Source: Persicobacter psychrovividus
GTDB lineage: Bacteria > Bacteroidota > Bacteroidia > Cytophagales > Cyclobacteriaceae
DNA length: 64,000 nt
NCBI RefSeq assembly: GCF_036492425.1
Contig: NZ_AP025292.1
Location: forward strand, 1 to 64,000
Direction: 5' to 3'
In this document: positions 63,691 to 64,000 of the stretch, piece by piece
Layout: every line of letters starts with the position of its first letter
Numbering within the stretch: position 1 is the first letter of the stretch
The notes under the pieces: model-generated
What the model was told of the DNA's origin: nothing
The model's database searches: none
What the model saw: the letters and a program-made list of their open reading frames with translations, nothing else
Translations under genes and position numbers: made by a program

Positions 63691-64000
63691 ATGAATGCAT
63701 ATATCGTTGCCGGCTATCGTTCGGCAGTAGGAAAAGCAAAAAAGGGCGGTTTTCGATTCACCCGCCCCGATGATATTGCTGCGGATGTGATTAAACATTT
63801 GGTCAGTAAAGTAGAAGGTCTTGATACCAAAAGAGTCGATGATTTGATTGTGGGCTGTGCCATTCCTGAAGCGGAACAAGGCATGCAAATGGGGCGGATG
63901 ATCTCCCTGTTGGCCTTGGGTATTGATGCCCCTGGCTTTATTGTGAACCGTTACTGCGGATCAGGCCTGGAGGCTATTGCCATTGCCAGTGCGAGAATTC
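63691..64000 (+). CDS. fadA: Acetyl-CoA acyltransferase (thiolase), partial
   Basis: The first 103 residues are visible; the window ends inside the gene. It begins AYIVAGYRSAVGKAKKGGF, and NRYCGSGLEAIAIASARI contains the nucleophilic Cys at residue 89. It should cleave 3-ketoacyl-CoA as the last step of beta-oxidation. It forms an operon with marR and fadN. Confidence 0.93.
   Translation, partial: MNAYIVAGYRSAVGKAKKGGFRFTRPDDIAADVIKHLVSKVEGLDTKRVDDLIVGCAIPEAEQGMQMGRMISLLALGIDAPGFIVNRYCGSGLEAIAIASARI

Noticed and set aside
1-64000. tRNA, rRNA or CRISPR
   Set aside because: I saw no tRNA arm pattern with CCA end, no rRNA stretch, and no regular spaced repeats.

Overview
The window looks like chromosomal DNA from a Bacteroidota bacterium, most likely a marine-type Cytophagales (Flammeovirgaceae/Persicobacteraceae-like). 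The reasons are the DUF4175, DUF4421 and DUF2807 families, many Gln/Asn-rich outer-membrane beta-barrels with AQ-type signal cleavage sites, the near absence of Shine-Dalgarno sequences, and several TTG-N17/18-TAnnTTTG promoters of the Bacteroidota type. The genus is inference. There is no rRNA, tRNA, CRISPR array, prophage or insertion sequence. The only mobile element seen is a group II intron.

The main structural feature is a probable replication origin. The gene-free stretch at about 8.86-9.51 kb holds four exact DnaA boxes (TTATCCACA or its complement), several one-mismatch boxes and an AT-rich flank. Tandem terminators close it on the side that receives transcription. To its left lie DUF4175, an anti-sigma-like ATPase, ybeY, mnmG (gidA, a classic origin neighbour), a methyltransferase and an Ig-like lipoprotein, all reading toward the origin. 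To its right lie a TPR protein, a nitroreductase, a 1735-residue exported protein and methylglyoxal synthase. A second tight group of three exact DnaA boxes sits 8.6 kb away at 17.93 kb. Sites matching the ParB-binding parS motif (TGTTNCACGTGAAACA) are scattered from 4.2 to 36.2 kb around the origin.

The 18-36 kb region is ordinary housekeeping and envelope content: SNF2 helicase, panB with a histidine kinase, a PyrR-like phosphoribosyltransferase, an Lrp regulator, porin-like proteins, a membrane glycosyltransferase-like protein, rbfA, a LolC/E-type permease, an amidase, ogt, a MazG-like hydrolase, an RsuA-family pseudouridine synthase, an EEP-family phosphatase and DUF4421. From 36 to 48 kb come uvrA, an Omp85-like barrel, a GreA-like protein, an inositol monophosphatase, lnt, rsmI, pterin dehydratase, an acyl carrier protein, a PnuC-like protein and a tandem universal stress protein.

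From 48 to 56 kb is amino-acid biosynthesis: the thrA-thrB-thrC cluster and a fused chorismate mutase/prephenate dehydratase. A group IIC intron with its maturase is inserted directly behind the pheA terminator. The last part carries a divergent YecH-like/Crp pair, a PliI-like lysozyme inhibitor, ndk, and a MarR-fadN-fadA beta-oxidation operon cut by the window end. A diverged intergenic repeat of about 130-160 bp occurs three times (21.4, 40.8 and 54.4 kb) and is not explained by any gene.
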